From contig JADJYS010000002.1 of assembly GCA_016719645.1 (NCBI GenBank), positions 1 through 64,000 of the forward strand: a DNA stretch of 64,000 bases, read 5' to 3'. Shown one piece after another: positions 1 through 8,898 of the stretch. The translations under genes and the position numbers were made by a program. The stretch's first letter is position 1, and each line of letters starts with the position of its first letter. The notes under the pieces were generated by a model. The model was given only the letters and a program-made list of their open reading frames with translations, searched no databases and was not told the DNA's origin. Source of the DNA: a bacterium (GTDB lineage Bacteria > Krumholzibacteriota > Krumholzibacteriia > LZORAL124-64-63).

Positions 1-1
1 C

Positions 2-1273
2 GCGATCCTGGGGACCTATGCCTATGTCGCGGACAGTTATTCCGGTCTTCAGGTGATTGACATCACGAATCCCGCGAGCCCGCAGATTGTGGGCAGCGTG
101 AACACGCCGGGCTCTGCCAGGGGAGTGGCGATCTCGGGGACCTATGCCTATGTCGCGGGCGATTATGCCGGCCTTCAGGTGATCGACATCACGAATCCCG
201 CCAGCCCGCAGATCGTGGGCGGCGTGGACACGCCGGGCAACGCCGTCGGCGTGACGATCTCGGGGACCTATGCCTATGTCGCGGACTATGAATTCGGTCT
301 TCAGGTGATTGACATCGCGAATCCCGCGAGCCCGCAGATCGTGGGCAGCGTGGACACGCCGAACTATGCCAATGGCGTGGCGATCATGGGGGCCTGTGCG
401 TATGTCGCGAACTATTCTTCCGGACTTCAGGTGATTGACATCACGGATCCCGCGAGTCCGCAGATCGTGGGCAGTGTGAACACGCCAGGCTTCGCCAGGG
501 GAGTGGCGATCTCGGGGCCCTATGCCTATGTCGCGGACGGTGAATCCGGCTTTCAGGTGATTGACATCACGAATCCCGCTAGCCCGCAGATCGTGGGCGG
601 CGCGGGCACGCCGGGCAACGCCGTCGGAGTGACGATCTCGGGGACCAATGCCTATGTCGTGGACGGGATCGGTCTTCAGGTTCTACCGGCGCAGTGCGAC
701 GAACCTCAAGCTGTCTACCTCTCGCAGCTTCATGCCGTCCGGCACGGTGGAGAGGCCGTTGTTCACTGGGAGTATTCTCTTCTCCGAGCCCACGCCGGCT
801 TCCACGTGTGGCGAGAGGAGCCGGGGTCGGGCCGCGTGCAGCTCAGCCTGATGCTACTGAGCGGTCAGGTGGCCTACGACTTCGTCGACCCTGCACCGCC
901 CACCGGAACGGCAGAGTATTGGTTGCAGGAGATGACGACGGACGGGTCGGAGAACTGGTACGGCCCCGCGCATCTTGAGGCCGCCACGATCCCGGCAGCA
1001 ATGCACTTGGCCCAGAACCACCCCAACCCGTTCAATCCCAGCACATCGTTCACCTATCGTTTGCCGCAGCCAGGCCGGGCTGTGCTGGCCATCTATGACG
1101 TGCGAGGCGCTCGCGTGGCGAGCCTGGTCGATGCAAGCCTGACCGCGGGTGAGCATCGTGTGGAGTGGACGGGAATGACCGATGTCGGCACACGGGCGCC
1201 GTCAGGTGTCTACTTTGCGCGGTTGGAGACCGAATTGGGTGCTCGCACGGTGAAGGTTACGTTGACGAAGTGA
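2..1273 (+). CDS. Secreted LVIVD-repeat beta-propeller protein with C-terminal sorting domain (5' partial)
   Basis: The reading frame is already open at the window edge, so the N-terminus and signal peptide are missing. The first ~220 visible residues are six LVIVD-type repeats of 42 residues, each with a core like YAYVAD..GLQVIDI followed by NPASPQIVG. Such repeats form bacterial surface beta-propellers. A beta-rich linker follows, then a C-terminal FlgD-like Ig/T9SS type A sorting module starting at HPNPFNPST and ending in GVYFARLETE...VTLTK. Secretion to the cell surface is inferred from that module. Its substrate or role is unknown. The repeat DNA is nearly identical between copies and less GC-rich than the rest of the window. 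Confidence 0.85.
   Translation, partial: AILGTYAYVADSYSGLQVIDITNPASPQIVGSVNTPGSARGVAISGTYAYVAGDYAGLQVIDITNPASPQIVGGVDTPGNAVGVTISGTYAYVADYEFGLQVIDIANPASPQIVGSVDTPNYANGVAIMGACAYVANYSSGLQVIDITDPASPQIVGSVNTPGFARGVAISGPYAYVADGESGFQVIDITNPASPQIVGGAGTPGNAVGVTISGTNAYVVDGIGLQVLPAQCDEPQAVYLSQLHAVRHGGEAVVHWEYSLLRAHAGFHVWREEPGSGRVQLSLMLLSGQVAYDFVDPAPPTGTAEYWLQEMTTDGSENWYGPAHLEAATIPAAMHLAQNHPNPFNPSTSFTYRLPQPGRAVLAIYDVRGARVASLVDASLTAGEHRVEWTGMTDVGTRAPSGVYFARLETELGARTVKVTLTK
15..680 (+). repeat. 126-bp coding tandem repeat, six copies
   Basis: The landmark CCTATGCC, or a one- or two-base variant, recurs at 15, 141, 267, 393, 519 and 645, an exact 126-bp period. The copies keep the frame and encode the 42-residue LVIVD repeats. 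Identity at the DNA level is high, including synonymous positions, which suggests recent expansion or ongoing recombination between copies. Confidence 0.9.
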
Positions 1274-1646
1274 ACTGATTTCGAGGCTCGGGGCTAGTTC
1301 CGGCCGCTCAAACGTCTGGCTGGCCCCGGACTCTCACATTCCCACCAAGCACAGCGCCCTTGTGACTGATCGAAATCCCATCAGCCAAGCAACATAAGAA
1401 GTTGTCTCCCAAGCCTGCCCCGGTTCACAGCACGAACCCCAGAACTGGACTGCCGGGACTTGGTCGATGGGGTCGATAAATACGACAATATCAATCCACA
1501 ATAATGGCGCGCCTTCGTGTACACTCCCTTTTCTTGACAACCTCATGCGGCCGTCGGCTTGGCCTGGCCATGATCCGGCAGGCACCCGCGCGATTCCATC
1601 CGGGTTCTGCTGAAGGCGGCAAGCCCTTATCAAAGTGGAGGATACA
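1274..1646. other. Intergenic region between two secreted-protein genes
   Basis: No convincing gene is present; the reverse-strand open frames here overlap the next gene out of phase. A TTGACA hexamer at 1534-1539 could be a -35 box for the downstream gene, but no good -10 lies 16-18 bp further on. The stretch 1480-1505 is locally AT-rich. Confidence 0.5.
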
Positions 1647-2945
1647 ATGAGAATGCCCGTGTTCGCGGGTGTGAAGCCCGACCTGGTCGGCGGACGGCAA
1701 GGTGGGCCGCAGAGCCGGTCGACATCTCCCGCCGCGCGGATCGGCATCGCGATGTTGGCGACGCTCGGGTGCGCGACGCCCGGATTCGCGACCCCGTCCC
1801 TCGATACCTTCGTCCTTACGGTCGGCGGCGTGTCGGTCCCCGGCCCGCCCGGCTGCACTTCGTTCGTCACGCCGGCGTCGCTGTCCGATTTCTTCGGAGA
1901 TTACGGCGTGGGCGTCCCCGTCGGGGGGCTCGACGTTTGCGGGGTGCCCGGCGGCTTCGATGAACTGACATCGCCGACCGGCCCCCTGTCCGACGAGCGG
2001 TCTCTGGACAATTCTTGGATCGGCGGCACGTTCGGCGGCACGTCTTCGGTCGTGGCGAACTACGGCCGTCTCGACGCGCAGGCGCAGTCCGACTACGCCG
2101 GCGATACCAGTTCGCTCACCGTGACCGGAGCCGAAGCGTTCGCGATCGCGGCCGACGGCTTCACGGTCACGGCTCCGGGCATCGCGGACGGGTTGTCCGG
2201 GACCGTCGTCTTTCGCACCACCGTCACCGGCGGCTTGTCGACCTCGGGGCCGGGATTGGCCGGTCTGCGGCTGGACTACCACGTGAATGCCGGGGCGGCG
2301 GTATCGATGCTCCGCTCCAGCGTGAGCGGCGCAGCCTCGCTGCCCAGCCTCGCCTCGATCGGAGGCGTCGGGCTCGCGGGATTCACCCGCACGCCCGGAG
2401 TTCTGAGCGGGAGCGGCGAGGTCGCCACGGCGCCGATCCCGATCGTCTTCGGCACCAGGTTCGAGTACAGGCACGGCCTGCTGGCGTACGCGGTGCCGAC
2501 CCTCACCGCATCGGTCCAGTCGGACTTCGCCGCGGCGATCACGGCCATCGAGGTCAAGGGCCCCGGCGGCCAGACCGTCGCCGATTTCGCCATCACCTCC
2601 GATTCGGGAACCGTCTACGGCCAGGGCGGCGTCGTGGCGGTCGGCGACGATCCGGACGGCGAGGACGGCGGCCTCATGCGGCTTGCGGCCTATCCCAACC
2701 CGGCGGGGACGGAAGTGAACTTGAGCTTCAGCCTGAAGCGGGCCATGTCGACGAGCCTGGACATCTACGACACGGCTGGTCGGCGGGTGAAGCACCTCGA
2801 GGCCGCGGGCGCGGGCGCCACGGACCGGGCCGTCGCGTGGGACTTTCGCAGCGATCAAGGCCTGCCGTTGCCGAGCGGCGTCTACTTCGCCCGGCTCTCG
2901 TGGCAGGAAGGCTCCGAGACGACGCGCCTCACGCTGCTTCGCTGA
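1647..2945 (+). CDS. Secreted protein of unknown function with C-terminal FlgD-like/T9SS sorting domain
   Basis: 432 aa. I chose the ATG at 1647 because GGAGG lies 5 bp upstream (1637-1641); a GTG at 1635 would add four residues and put the SD inside the gene. The N-terminus has a basic stretch followed by a hydrophobic segment around residues 31-48, read as a signal peptide. The middle ~300 residues are low-complexity and rich in Gly, Ser, Thr and Val, with no family I recognise. The last ~80 residues form a sorting module (AAYPNPAGTEV ... LDIYDTAGRRV ... GVYFARL ... LTLLR). It probably stands alone. Confidence 0.75.
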   Translation: MRMPVFAGVKPDLVGGRQGGPQSRSTSPAARIGIAMLATLGCATPGFATPSLDTFVLTVGGVSVPGPPGCTSFVTPASLSDFFGDYGVGVPVGGLDVCGVPGGFDELTSPTGPLSDERSLDNSWIGGTFGGTSSVVANYGRLDAQAQSDYAGDTSSLTVTGAEAFAIAADGFTVTAPGIADGLSGTVVFRTTVTGGLSTSGPGLAGLRLDYHVNAGAAVSMLRSSVSGAASLPSLASIGGVGLAGFTRTPGVLSGSGEVATAPIPIVFGTRFEYRHGLLAYAVPTLTASVQSDFAAAITAIEVKGPGGQTVADFAITSDSGTVYGQGGVVAVGDDPDGEDGGLMRLAAYPNPAGTEVNLSFSLKRAMSTSLDIYDTAGRRVKHLEAAGAGATDRAVAWDFRSDQGLPLPSGVYFARLSWQEGSETTRLTLLR

Positions 2946-3091
2946 GGCGGCGCGGGCGACCGACTCCCGCGCCCTCCCGATTTCGCGGCGAGCGTGATCA
3001 TCGGCGGGGACGCCGAACCATCCCGGGCGGACGACGTATACCGCGGTACGTCTCGTCGAACGCACCGTCCGACCGCCGGGAGGGAGAACCC

Positions 3092-3628
3092 ATGGATCGC
3101 AAGGAATTCCTGAAGACCGCCTGCGGGCTGGGCGCCTGCGGCTGCGCCCTGAGCCTCTTCGGTCCGGCCGCCCCGCTGCTGGCGGCCGAGCCCGCCGCCG
3201 AGGACCAGCGCCTGGCGCTCGTCCGCTACCAGCTCGCGAAGATGCTCGGCTACCTGGCCGCCGACACGCCGGCGGAGACCTGCGCGGGGATCCTCGAGCA
3301 GACCGGCCGCGAGTGCGCGAAGCTGGGCCAGCTCGGGGCCAGGTTCAAGGACGATCCCGAGGGCTACTTCGCCGCGGCCAAGCAGAACTGGGGCACCGAC
3401 TTCACGTGGGACAAGGAGAAGGGGACCGTCACCGTCGCGGTGGCCGCCGGGGAGTGCGGCTGCCCGCTGGTCGACGTGCGGCGGACGCCCGCGGTCTGGT
3501 GCAACTGCTCCGTGGGCTACCAGAAGGAGAGCTTCGAGGCCATCCTCGGCAGGCCCGTCCAGGTCCGCCTCGTGGAGTCCAAGCTCGGCGGCGCCGAGCG
3601 CTGCGTCTTCGAGGTCACGCTGTCATAA
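3092..3628 (+). CDS. Exported V4R/ATC-hydrolase-like Cys-rich protein
   Basis: 178 aa, ATG after a GGGAGGGAG SD. The N-terminus, DRKEFLK followed by a Gly/Ala/Cys-rich hydrophobic stretch and ALLAAEP, resembles a twin-arginine signal with an RK variant, so export of a folded, possibly metal-bound, protein is plausible. The C-terminal ~60 residues resemble the end of V4R / L-2-amino-thiazoline-4-carboxylate hydrolase-like domains: ECGCPLVD, then WCNCSVGY, then a Gly-Arg-Pro-Val step and an ERCVFEV ending. Those domains are small-molecule or metal sensors or hydrolases, usually cytoplasmic, so an exported copy would be unusual. The family assignment is tentative and the ligand is unknown. Confidence 0.5.
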   Translation: MDRKEFLKTACGLGACGCALSLFGPAAPLLAAEPAAEDQRLALVRYQLAKMLGYLAADTPAETCAGILEQTGRECAKLGQLGARFKDDPEGYFAAAKQNWGTDFTWDKEKGTVTVAVAAGECGCPLVDVRRTPAVWCNCSVGYQKESFEAILGRPVQVRLVESKLGGAERCVFEVTLS

Positions 3629-3711
3629 TCGCCCGGCACTTCGGGTTGTGCGCGCCGGCGGCGGTGTGGTACCGTGACCGCTCCTTTCTGTTCGCGGGAG
3701 GTGGCGTTCGC

Positions 3712-5086
3712 ATGCGGATCCTCAAGGCGGCGCTCGTCTGCGCGCTGCTCGGCGCCGTCCCCGGCCTGGCCGCCGACAAGCCGCCGCGCAACGTGCTGCT
3801 GCTGGCGATCGACACCCTGCGCGCCGATCACCTGAGCCTGTACGGCTACGCGAAAGAGACCACGCCGCGGCTGGCCGCCTTCGCCGCCGACGCGACGACG
3901 TTCCGCCACGCCTACAGCCCCAGGCCTGACCCGCGCCCCGTTCGCCACCTACTTCACGGGCCTGTCGCCGACGGGTCCGGGTGCGGACCAGGACGATGTC
4001 CTGGACCCGGACCTGCCGACCCTGGCCGAGCTGTTCCGGGCCCGGGGCTTCGCCACGGCGGGCATCTACAGCAACGACAACATCGGCCCCGCCTTCGGCT
4101 TCGGCCGGGGTTTCGACCTGTACGACCACCCCCCCTGCAACAGCGGCTACCCCGACGATTTCCAGGTGACCGACGCCGCCGACGTCAACGAGCGGGCCCT
4201 GCGGTGGCTGCGCGAGGAACGTCCCAAGAAGCCGTGGTTCCTCTTCGTGCTCTACGTCGACCCCCACGACCCCTACCGGCCCCACCCGGAGATGGGGTCG
4301 CACCTGCCGCCCCGCGGCGAGCCGATCGGCTCGCGCAAGTTCCTCGACCGCCTCGACCGCGCGACCGACGGCCGTCTCGACCACTTCCGCGACGACATCG
4401 TCGGCCTCTACGACGGCGAGATCGCCTACGTCGACCGGTACGCGGGCGAGCTGCTGGACGCGCTGAAGTCCGCCGACCTGCTCGACGACACGCTCGTGAT
4501 CGTCACCGCGGACCACGGCGAGGAGCTCTGGGACCACGAGGGGTTCCGCGGCCACGGCCGCTACCTCTACGACGGGGAGGTGCACGTGCCGCTCGTCGTG
4601 CGGTGGCCGGGCGCCCTGCCGCTCGGCGGGACGATCGACCGTCCCGTCGGCGTGGGCGGCCTCTTCGGGACCCTCGCCCGGGCCTACGGCCTCGCCGAAC
4701 CGGCGGCGCTCGCGCCCGGCTTCCTGCGCGACGACGGCCGGTCGATCCCCCTGGAACTGCATGCGGAAGGGCGCACGCTGCGCGCGCTGCTGGAATGGCC
4801 CTGGAAGCTGATCCGCGAAGAGGAGGCCCGCGACCCGGCGACCCCGTCCGGGCGCTCCCGCCGGACGCCGCCCCGCATCCTGCTCTACGATCTCGCCGGC
4901 GACCCCGGCGAGACCCTGTCGCTGGCCGACTCCCAGCCCGACCGCGTGCGCGCGATGTCGGCGCGCCTGGCGGCCATCGCCGCCGCGGACAGCGCGCGCC
5001 ACGCCGCCATGGCGCTCGAGGAGCGGGCGCCGCAGCTCTCCGACCGGGAAAAGCGCAACCTGCGCGCGCTGGGCTACGTCCGCTGA
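3712..5086 (+). CDS. Sulfatase/alkaline-phosphatase superfamily hydrolase, interrupted by a +1 frameshift
   Basis: ATG at 3712 follows GGGAGGTGG. The first ~70 codons (signal peptide, then NVLLLAIDTLRADHLSLYGY with the first metal-binding Asp residues) are in one frame. The rest, from FATYFTGLSP to the stop at 5086, including VTADHGEELWDH with the second metal site, is in the next frame. Removing one base near 3918-3922 joins the two as one 457-aa protein. The nucleophile region reads ..LTRAPFATYFTG, so no CxPSR formylglycine signature is seen. It may be a Thr/Ser-type phosphodiesterase or phosphonate hydrolase rather than a true sulfatase. It is either a pseudogene or an assembly error. Confidence 0.75.
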
Positions 5087-5220
5087 ACCGCCGGCCGAGA
5101 TTCCGAACGGACCGGTCTACCGGTTCCCGCCGTTCGCTCGTATGTTGGGGCGACCTGCCTCCGAAATCGAACGCTCACCGGGTCCGGGCCGCCGGCGCCC
5201 GTCACGACAGGAGAACCGAG

Positions 5221-6279
5221 ATGTACGAATCCCGAGCCTATTCCGCGGCCGGCGCCGCCGCCCCGCTGGCCCTGGCCACGATCCCGCGCCGCGACCCCAC
5301 CGACCGCGACGTCCGGATCGAGATCCTGTTCTGCGGGATCTGCCACTCCGACCTCCACACGGCGCGCAACGAGTGGAGCAGCATCATGCCCACGGTCTAC
5401 CCGGTCGTCCCGGGCCACGAGATCGTCGGCAAGGTCGTGGCGACCGGCTCGGCGGTCACGAAGTTCGCGGCGGGCGATCTGGTGGGCGTGGGCTGCCTGG
5501 TCGACTCGGACCACACCTGCCCCAACTGCCGGGCCGACCGGGAGCAGTCCTGCCCCGGGGCGGTCTTCACCTACAACTCCCCGGACCGGCACCTCGGCGG
5601 GGTCACCTACGGCGGCTACTCGGAGAGCATCGTCGTCGACGAGCGCTTCGTGCTGCGCGTCCCGAAGAACCTCGACCCGGCCGGCGTCGCGCCGCTGCTC
5701 TGCGCGGGCATCACGACCTATTCCCCCCTGCGCCACTGGGGCGTGACCGCGGGCAAGAAGGTGGGCGTGGTCGGGCTCGGGGGGCTGGGCCACATGGGGG
5801 TGAAGCTCGCCCGCGCCTTCGGCGCCCACGTCGTGGTCTTCACCACCTCGCCCGGGAAGCAGGCGGACGCGCTGCGTCTGGGCGCCCACGAGGTCGTCGT
5901 CTCCAGCGACGCCGGCGAGATGGCGAAGCACGCCGGCAGCTTCGACTTCATCCTGGACACCGTCTCCGCGGACCACGACATCAACGCCTACATCAACCTG
6001 CTCGGCCTGGACGGCAACCTGACCATGGTCGGCGCGCCGGAGAAGCCCCTGCCGGTCTCCGTCTTCGGCCTGCTGTTCGGGCGGCGCAGCCTGTCCGGTT
6101 CGCTGATCGGCGGCATCGCGGAGACCCAGGAGATGCTCGACTTCTGCGGCGAGCACGGGATCACCGCCGACGTGGAGGTCATCCCCATCCAGAAGATCAA
6201 CGAGGCCTACGAGCGGCTGCTGCGGTCCGACGTGAAGTACCGCTTCGCGATCGACATGGCGTCGTTGCGGAACGCCTAG
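5221..6279 (+). CDS. Zinc-dependent alcohol dehydrogenase (YahK/cinnamyl-alcohol-type, NAD(P)-dependent)
   Basis: 352 aa, ATG after AGGAGAACCGAG. Medium-chain dehydrogenase. The catalytic zinc site is CGICHSDLH plus GHE, the structural zinc Cys cluster is CPNCRADREQSC, and the Rossmann motif is GLGGLGHMG at about residue 185. The YNSPDRHLGGVTYGGYSE stretch is typical of the broad-specificity aldehyde reductase branch (YahK, CAD-like), which usually prefers NADPH. It should reduce aldehydes to alcohols in the cytoplasm. It is monocistronic, with a convergent neighbour 21 bp downstream. The substrate cannot be told from sequence. Confidence 0.93.
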   Translation: MYESRAYSAAGAAAPLALATIPRRDPTDRDVRIEILFCGICHSDLHTARNEWSSIMPTVYPVVPGHEIVGKVVATGSAVTKFAAGDLVGVGCLVDSDHTCPNCRADREQSCPGAVFTYNSPDRHLGGVTYGGYSESIVVDERFVLRVPKNLDPAGVAPLLCAGITTYSPLRHWGVTAGKKVGVVGLGGLGHMGVKLARAFGAHVVVFTTSPGKQADALRLGAHEVVVSSDAGEMAKHAGSFDFILDTVSADHDINAYINLLGLDGNLTMVGAPEKPLPVSVFGLLFGRRSLSGSLIGGIAETQEMLDFCGEHGITADVEVIPIQKINEAYERLLRSDVKYRFAIDMASLRNA

Positions 6280-6300
6280 CCGGCGCGCGCCCGGCGGCGC

Positions 6301-7125
6301 CTACCGCGCGAACATGACGCCGAAGCCGAACCGGGTGATCGATTCCCGGTAATCCAGCAGGCTTTCCCCGTAGCCGTGCGACATCCTCAGGACCAGGAAG
6401 CTGTCCGAGGAGCGGGGCACCGGCAGGCTGTAGTGCAGGGCGGCGCTGCCCCGTCCGGAATCCAGGATCCCGCGCACCGCGAGGTGCGCGAGGTGCCCCT
6501 TGCCCGGCCGGTAGTACAGGTGGACGTCGCTGTGGCCGAGGTAGTCCGTGATGTCGGGATTGTCGTCCCCCAGCGCATCCCCGGGATCCGCCTTGGCGGG
6601 CTCGGGGATGCGGTATCTCAGCTTGAGCATCAGGAGCAGGTTGCCGCGCTGGTACCAGGGGGTCAGGTAGAAGTTGTTCCAGCTGCGCGAGAGGGGGACC
6701 AGCTGGCCGTTCGACTCGTGCTCCAGGCCCGCGTCCGCGCCGACGACGCCCGCCGCGTACGCGGTCGGCGCGCCGCGGTAGAAGATCTCGGGGTTGTAGT
6801 TGGTGTCGCGCAGGGGAGAGGAGTTGTGGATGTCGTAGGCCTGCCAGAAGGAGATCTGCGAGTAGGCGACATAGAATCGCGAGCCGAACAGGCGATGCTT
6901 CGCGCTCAGCTGGAACACGGCCTCGGCCCGCCGCCCGTGGTACTCGGCGCAGTACGTGTACGGCAGCAGGAAGATCTCCTTGTGCGGCGAGAGCCCCGGC
7001 CCGGTCTGGATGATCGGGAAGCTATCCGCGGGGGCGATGGCGGTGCCGGCGGCCGCAGAAGCGGCGACGAAGAGCGGGACGAGCAGGGCGAGGAGCGACG
7101 CGGCCGCCGGCGGAGTTCGCAGCAT
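6301..7125 (-). CDS. pldA: Outer-membrane phospholipase A1 (OMPLA)
   Basis: 274 aa from the ATG at 7125, chosen because a clear signal peptide (MLRTPPAAASLLALLV ... ASAAAG) follows directly. Upstream ATGs would add a polar leader. The catalytic set of the OMPLA family is visible: His136 and Ser138 in EHESNGQ and Asn150 in SRSWN, with the same 12-residue Ser-to-Asn spacing as the E. coli enzyme. The C-terminus is an alternating beta-barrel pattern ending in FGVMFAR. It hydrolyses phospholipids in the outer leaflet of the outer membrane, so the cell has an outer membrane. The ribosome binding site is weak. Confidence 0.9.
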   Translation of the reverse strand: MLRTPPAAASLLALLVPLFVAASAAAGTAIAPADSFPIIQTGPGLSPHKEIFLLPYTYCAEYHGRRAEAVFQLSAKHRLFGSRFYVAYSQISFWQAYDIHNSSPLRDTNYNPEIFYRGAPTAYAAGVVGADAGLEHESNGQLVPLSRSWNNFYLTPWYQRGNLLLMLKLRYRIPEPAKADPGDALGDDNPDITDYLGHSDVHLYYRPGKGHLAHLAVRGILDSGRGSAALHYSLPVPRSSDSFLVLRMSHGYGESLLDYRESITRFGFGVMFAR

Positions 7126-7621
7126 GTTGGCCACTTTCGTCGGACGTTCGATCACAGGCGGGTGCGCGCGCGCCGATCCGGCGTTCGAGAGCCGGGGGAT
7201 CATAGGCGGCGTCCGGCGAGGCGTCAATGCAGGCCGAACCGCCGGCCCGCTCGCCGCGGCCCTGCATCACGCACGTCATCGGGATGATATTGAAAACGAC
7301 TACTGTCGGCGAGTTGGCGCGCGCTTCGCCCGCGGCCCGCGGGGGGGGGGGGGGGGGGCCGCTTTGCTTCGGGAAACCAAGAGCAATATTACCTTCTTAT
7401 GCCGGACGGCAGGTCGCGCCGCACTTTTCGCCCGGCGTCGGCAACATTCGCCTTGCTAGGAAATAGGCCGCGGACTAGGTTTGTTCAACGACCGTCGCGG
7501 TGGACATACCTCTTTGATCGACAACCGGTTGCCGCGGCGGCCGGGCGACATCACCAGGACCTCGAGCACCTCAGCCGGAACGCAGCCCGCGGCCGGCTCG
7601 GCGAGGGAGGGGAGCGGAGCC
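7126..7621. other. Divergent intergenic region between pldA and the redox cluster
   Basis: About 500 bp with no convincing gene; short open frames here lack SD sequences and recognisable products. It should hold both promoters. Features visible are an AT-richer stretch at 7285-7312 containing TGATATTGAAAA (a weak Fur-like half-site), the 18-G run at 7341-7358, and the possible -35 hexamers TTGCTA (7453) and TTGTTC (7481) without good -10 partners. The stretch 7375-7400 is also AT-rich. Confidence 0.5.
7341..7358 (+). repeat. Homopolymer run of 18 G
   Basis: Eighteen consecutive G residues flanked by CCCGC and CCGC, in the intergenic region about 265 bp upstream of the redox-cluster ATG at 7622. 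Runs this long are unstable during replication and are also a known kind of sequencing artefact, so the exact length should not be trusted. Confidence 0.85.
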
Positions 7622-8161
7622 ATGGCCAGCGAAGCTCAGTCCCGCTACAAGATGGTCAACGTCCGCACCGGGCACGTCATCATGGAGCATGACGTGCTGA
7701 GCCACGCAGCCCGTTCCTACTTCTGCGACGAACCCATCCCGCCGCGCGAGGACTATCGCGAAGGCCCGCACCGCTGGCGCTACGCGGGCATGGCGCAGTC
7801 CTTCCAGTTCGACATCCTCGACGAGCGGACGGGCGAGACCGTCCAGCTGCGGGAGATGCTCGGCCTCGTCTACTACGCCAACGCGAAGCGCGACAGCACC
7901 CTGCACCGTCTGGGCACGATCGCGCACGACAACGGGATCTCGGTCTACGCGGCCGTCGCCTACGAGAACCCGGACGGGTCGGTGCGCGTGCTGGACGGCG
8001 AGAAGGTGCGGCTGCTCAACGCGCTGTTCAACGGACGCCTGCACACGCCCGGCAAGAAGGTCCTGATCCTGCCTGATCTCTTCGACCTGTACCGCACGGT
8101 GTCCTACGGGGACATCATGATCGACTTCGGCCTGGCGTCGCTGGAACCGGAAGAGGTCTAG
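7622..8161 (+). CDS. Conserved-looking protein of unknown function, first gene of the redox cluster
   Basis: 179 aa, ATG at 7622 preceded by GGGAGGGGAGCGGAGCC. The same frame stays open to 7481, but no SD supports a longer form. I recognise no family. The protein is soluble with no membrane segment or signal peptide, and it has only one Cys. It has a mixed alpha/beta look, with motifs such as FDILDERTGETVQLREML and a C-terminal VLILPDLFDLYRTV. It lies 25 bp upstream of the first DRTGG gene and heads the operon, so a role in signal input or assembly of the downstream Fe-S complex is possible, but this rests on context only. Confidence 0.7.
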   Translation: MASEAQSRYKMVNVRTGHVIMEHDVLSHAARSYFCDEPIPPREDYREGPHRWRYAGMAQSFQFDILDERTGETVQLREMLGLVYYANAKRDSTLHRLGTIAHDNGISVYAAVAYENPDGSVRVLDGEKVRLLNALFNGRLHTPGKKVLILPDLFDLYRTVSYGDIMIDFGLASLEPEEV

Positions 8162-8186
8162 ACCCGTCAACTCAAGGAGCCCGAGC

Positions 8187-8516
8187 ATGAAACTGTCGGT
8201 CCTCGCGGAGAAGCTGGCGCTCAAGCCCGTCACCGAGATGTGTGACAAGGAGATCACCGGCGTCTACATCTCCGACATGGTGAGCGACGTGATTGCCAAC
8301 GCGAAACCGGGCGACCTGCTGGTGACGGTGCAGATCCACAACAACGTGATCGCCGCCGCCAACCTCGTCGACATCGCGGGCATCGTGGTCACCCAGGGCA
8401 AGCTGCCGACGGAAGACGTCAGGAAGATGGCCGAGAAGGCGCAGATCCCGATCTTCTCGACCGACCTGAGCCGCTGGCAGGTCACGACCATGCTGTACGA
8501 AGCCGGGGTGCGCTGA
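8187..8516 (+). CDS. DRTGG-domain protein 1
   Basis: 109 aa, ATG after AAGGAG at 8174. The whole protein matches a stand-alone DRTGG domain (MKLSVLAEKL ... VYISDMVSDVIANAKPGDLLVTVQIHNNVIAAANLVDIAGIV ... PIFSTDLSRWQV). These small alpha/beta domains also occur in phosphotransacetylase and CBS/DHH proteins and are thought to bind ligands. Free-standing copies are known in the neighbourhood of NAD-linked [FeFe]-hydrogenases. It is followed 28 bp later by a second, diverged copy, so the two may form a heterodimer. Biochemical function is unknown. Confidence 0.8.
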   Translation: MKLSVLAEKLALKPVTEMCDKEITGVYISDMVSDVIANAKPGDLLVTVQIHNNVIAAANLVDIAGIVVTQGKLPTEDVRKMAEKAQIPIFSTDLSRWQVTTMLYEAGVR

Positions 8517-8544
8517 CCCGCTGCCAACCCCGGGAGTCGCCGAG

Positions 8545-8898
8545 ATGCTGATGCAGGAACTGGTCGACCTCCTGAATTGCCGGGTGATCCTGGGGATGGA
8601 ATTCATGGAGGGGCTCGAGGTGACGGCCTGCTTCGCGGCCGACCTCATGAGCGACGTGCTGGCGTTCGCCCCTCCCGGTTCCCTGCTGATCACGGGCCTC
8701 GCCTCCATCCAGTCGGCCCACACCGCCGACGTCGCCGACCTCGCCGGCATCCTCTACGTCAGCGGCAAGTCGCCCGCCGAGCCCGTCATCGCCCTCGTGC
8801 GCAGCCAGCGCATCCCCCTGCTGACGACGGAGCTGTCGATGTTCGAGGCGTGCGGCCGCCTGTACGCGAGCGGCCTGGCGCCGGGGGTGCGGCCGTGA
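8545..8898 (+). CDS. DRTGG-domain protein 2
   Basis: 117 aa, ATG after CGGGAGTC. It is a paralogue of the preceding gene with the same fold pattern: FAADLMSDVLAFAPPGSLLITG, HTADVADLAGILYVSGKSP, then PLLTTELSMFEACGRLYASG. Its stop overlaps the GTG start of the HATPase gene by 3 bp (GTGA), indicating translational coupling. The two DRTGG proteins differ clearly in sequence, so the duplication is not recent. Confidence 0.8.
   Translation: MLMQELVDLLNCRVILGMEFMEGLEVTACFAADLMSDVLAFAPPGSLLITGLASIQSAHTADVADLAGILYVSGKSPAEPVIALVRSQRIPLLTTELSMFEACGRLYASGLAPGVRP

Noticed and set aside
1..680. CRISPR-like regular repeats
   Set aside because: The 126-bp units are wholly coding, in frame, with no unique spacers; they encode LVIVD repeats.
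7284..7302. Fur box upstream of pldA
   Set aside because: Only part of one half matches (TGATATTGAAAA); no second half at the right spacing.
7227..7466. Short genes of about 80 codons in the pldA-redox cluster gap
   Set aside because: They run through the poly-G tract, lack SD sequences and have no recognisable product.
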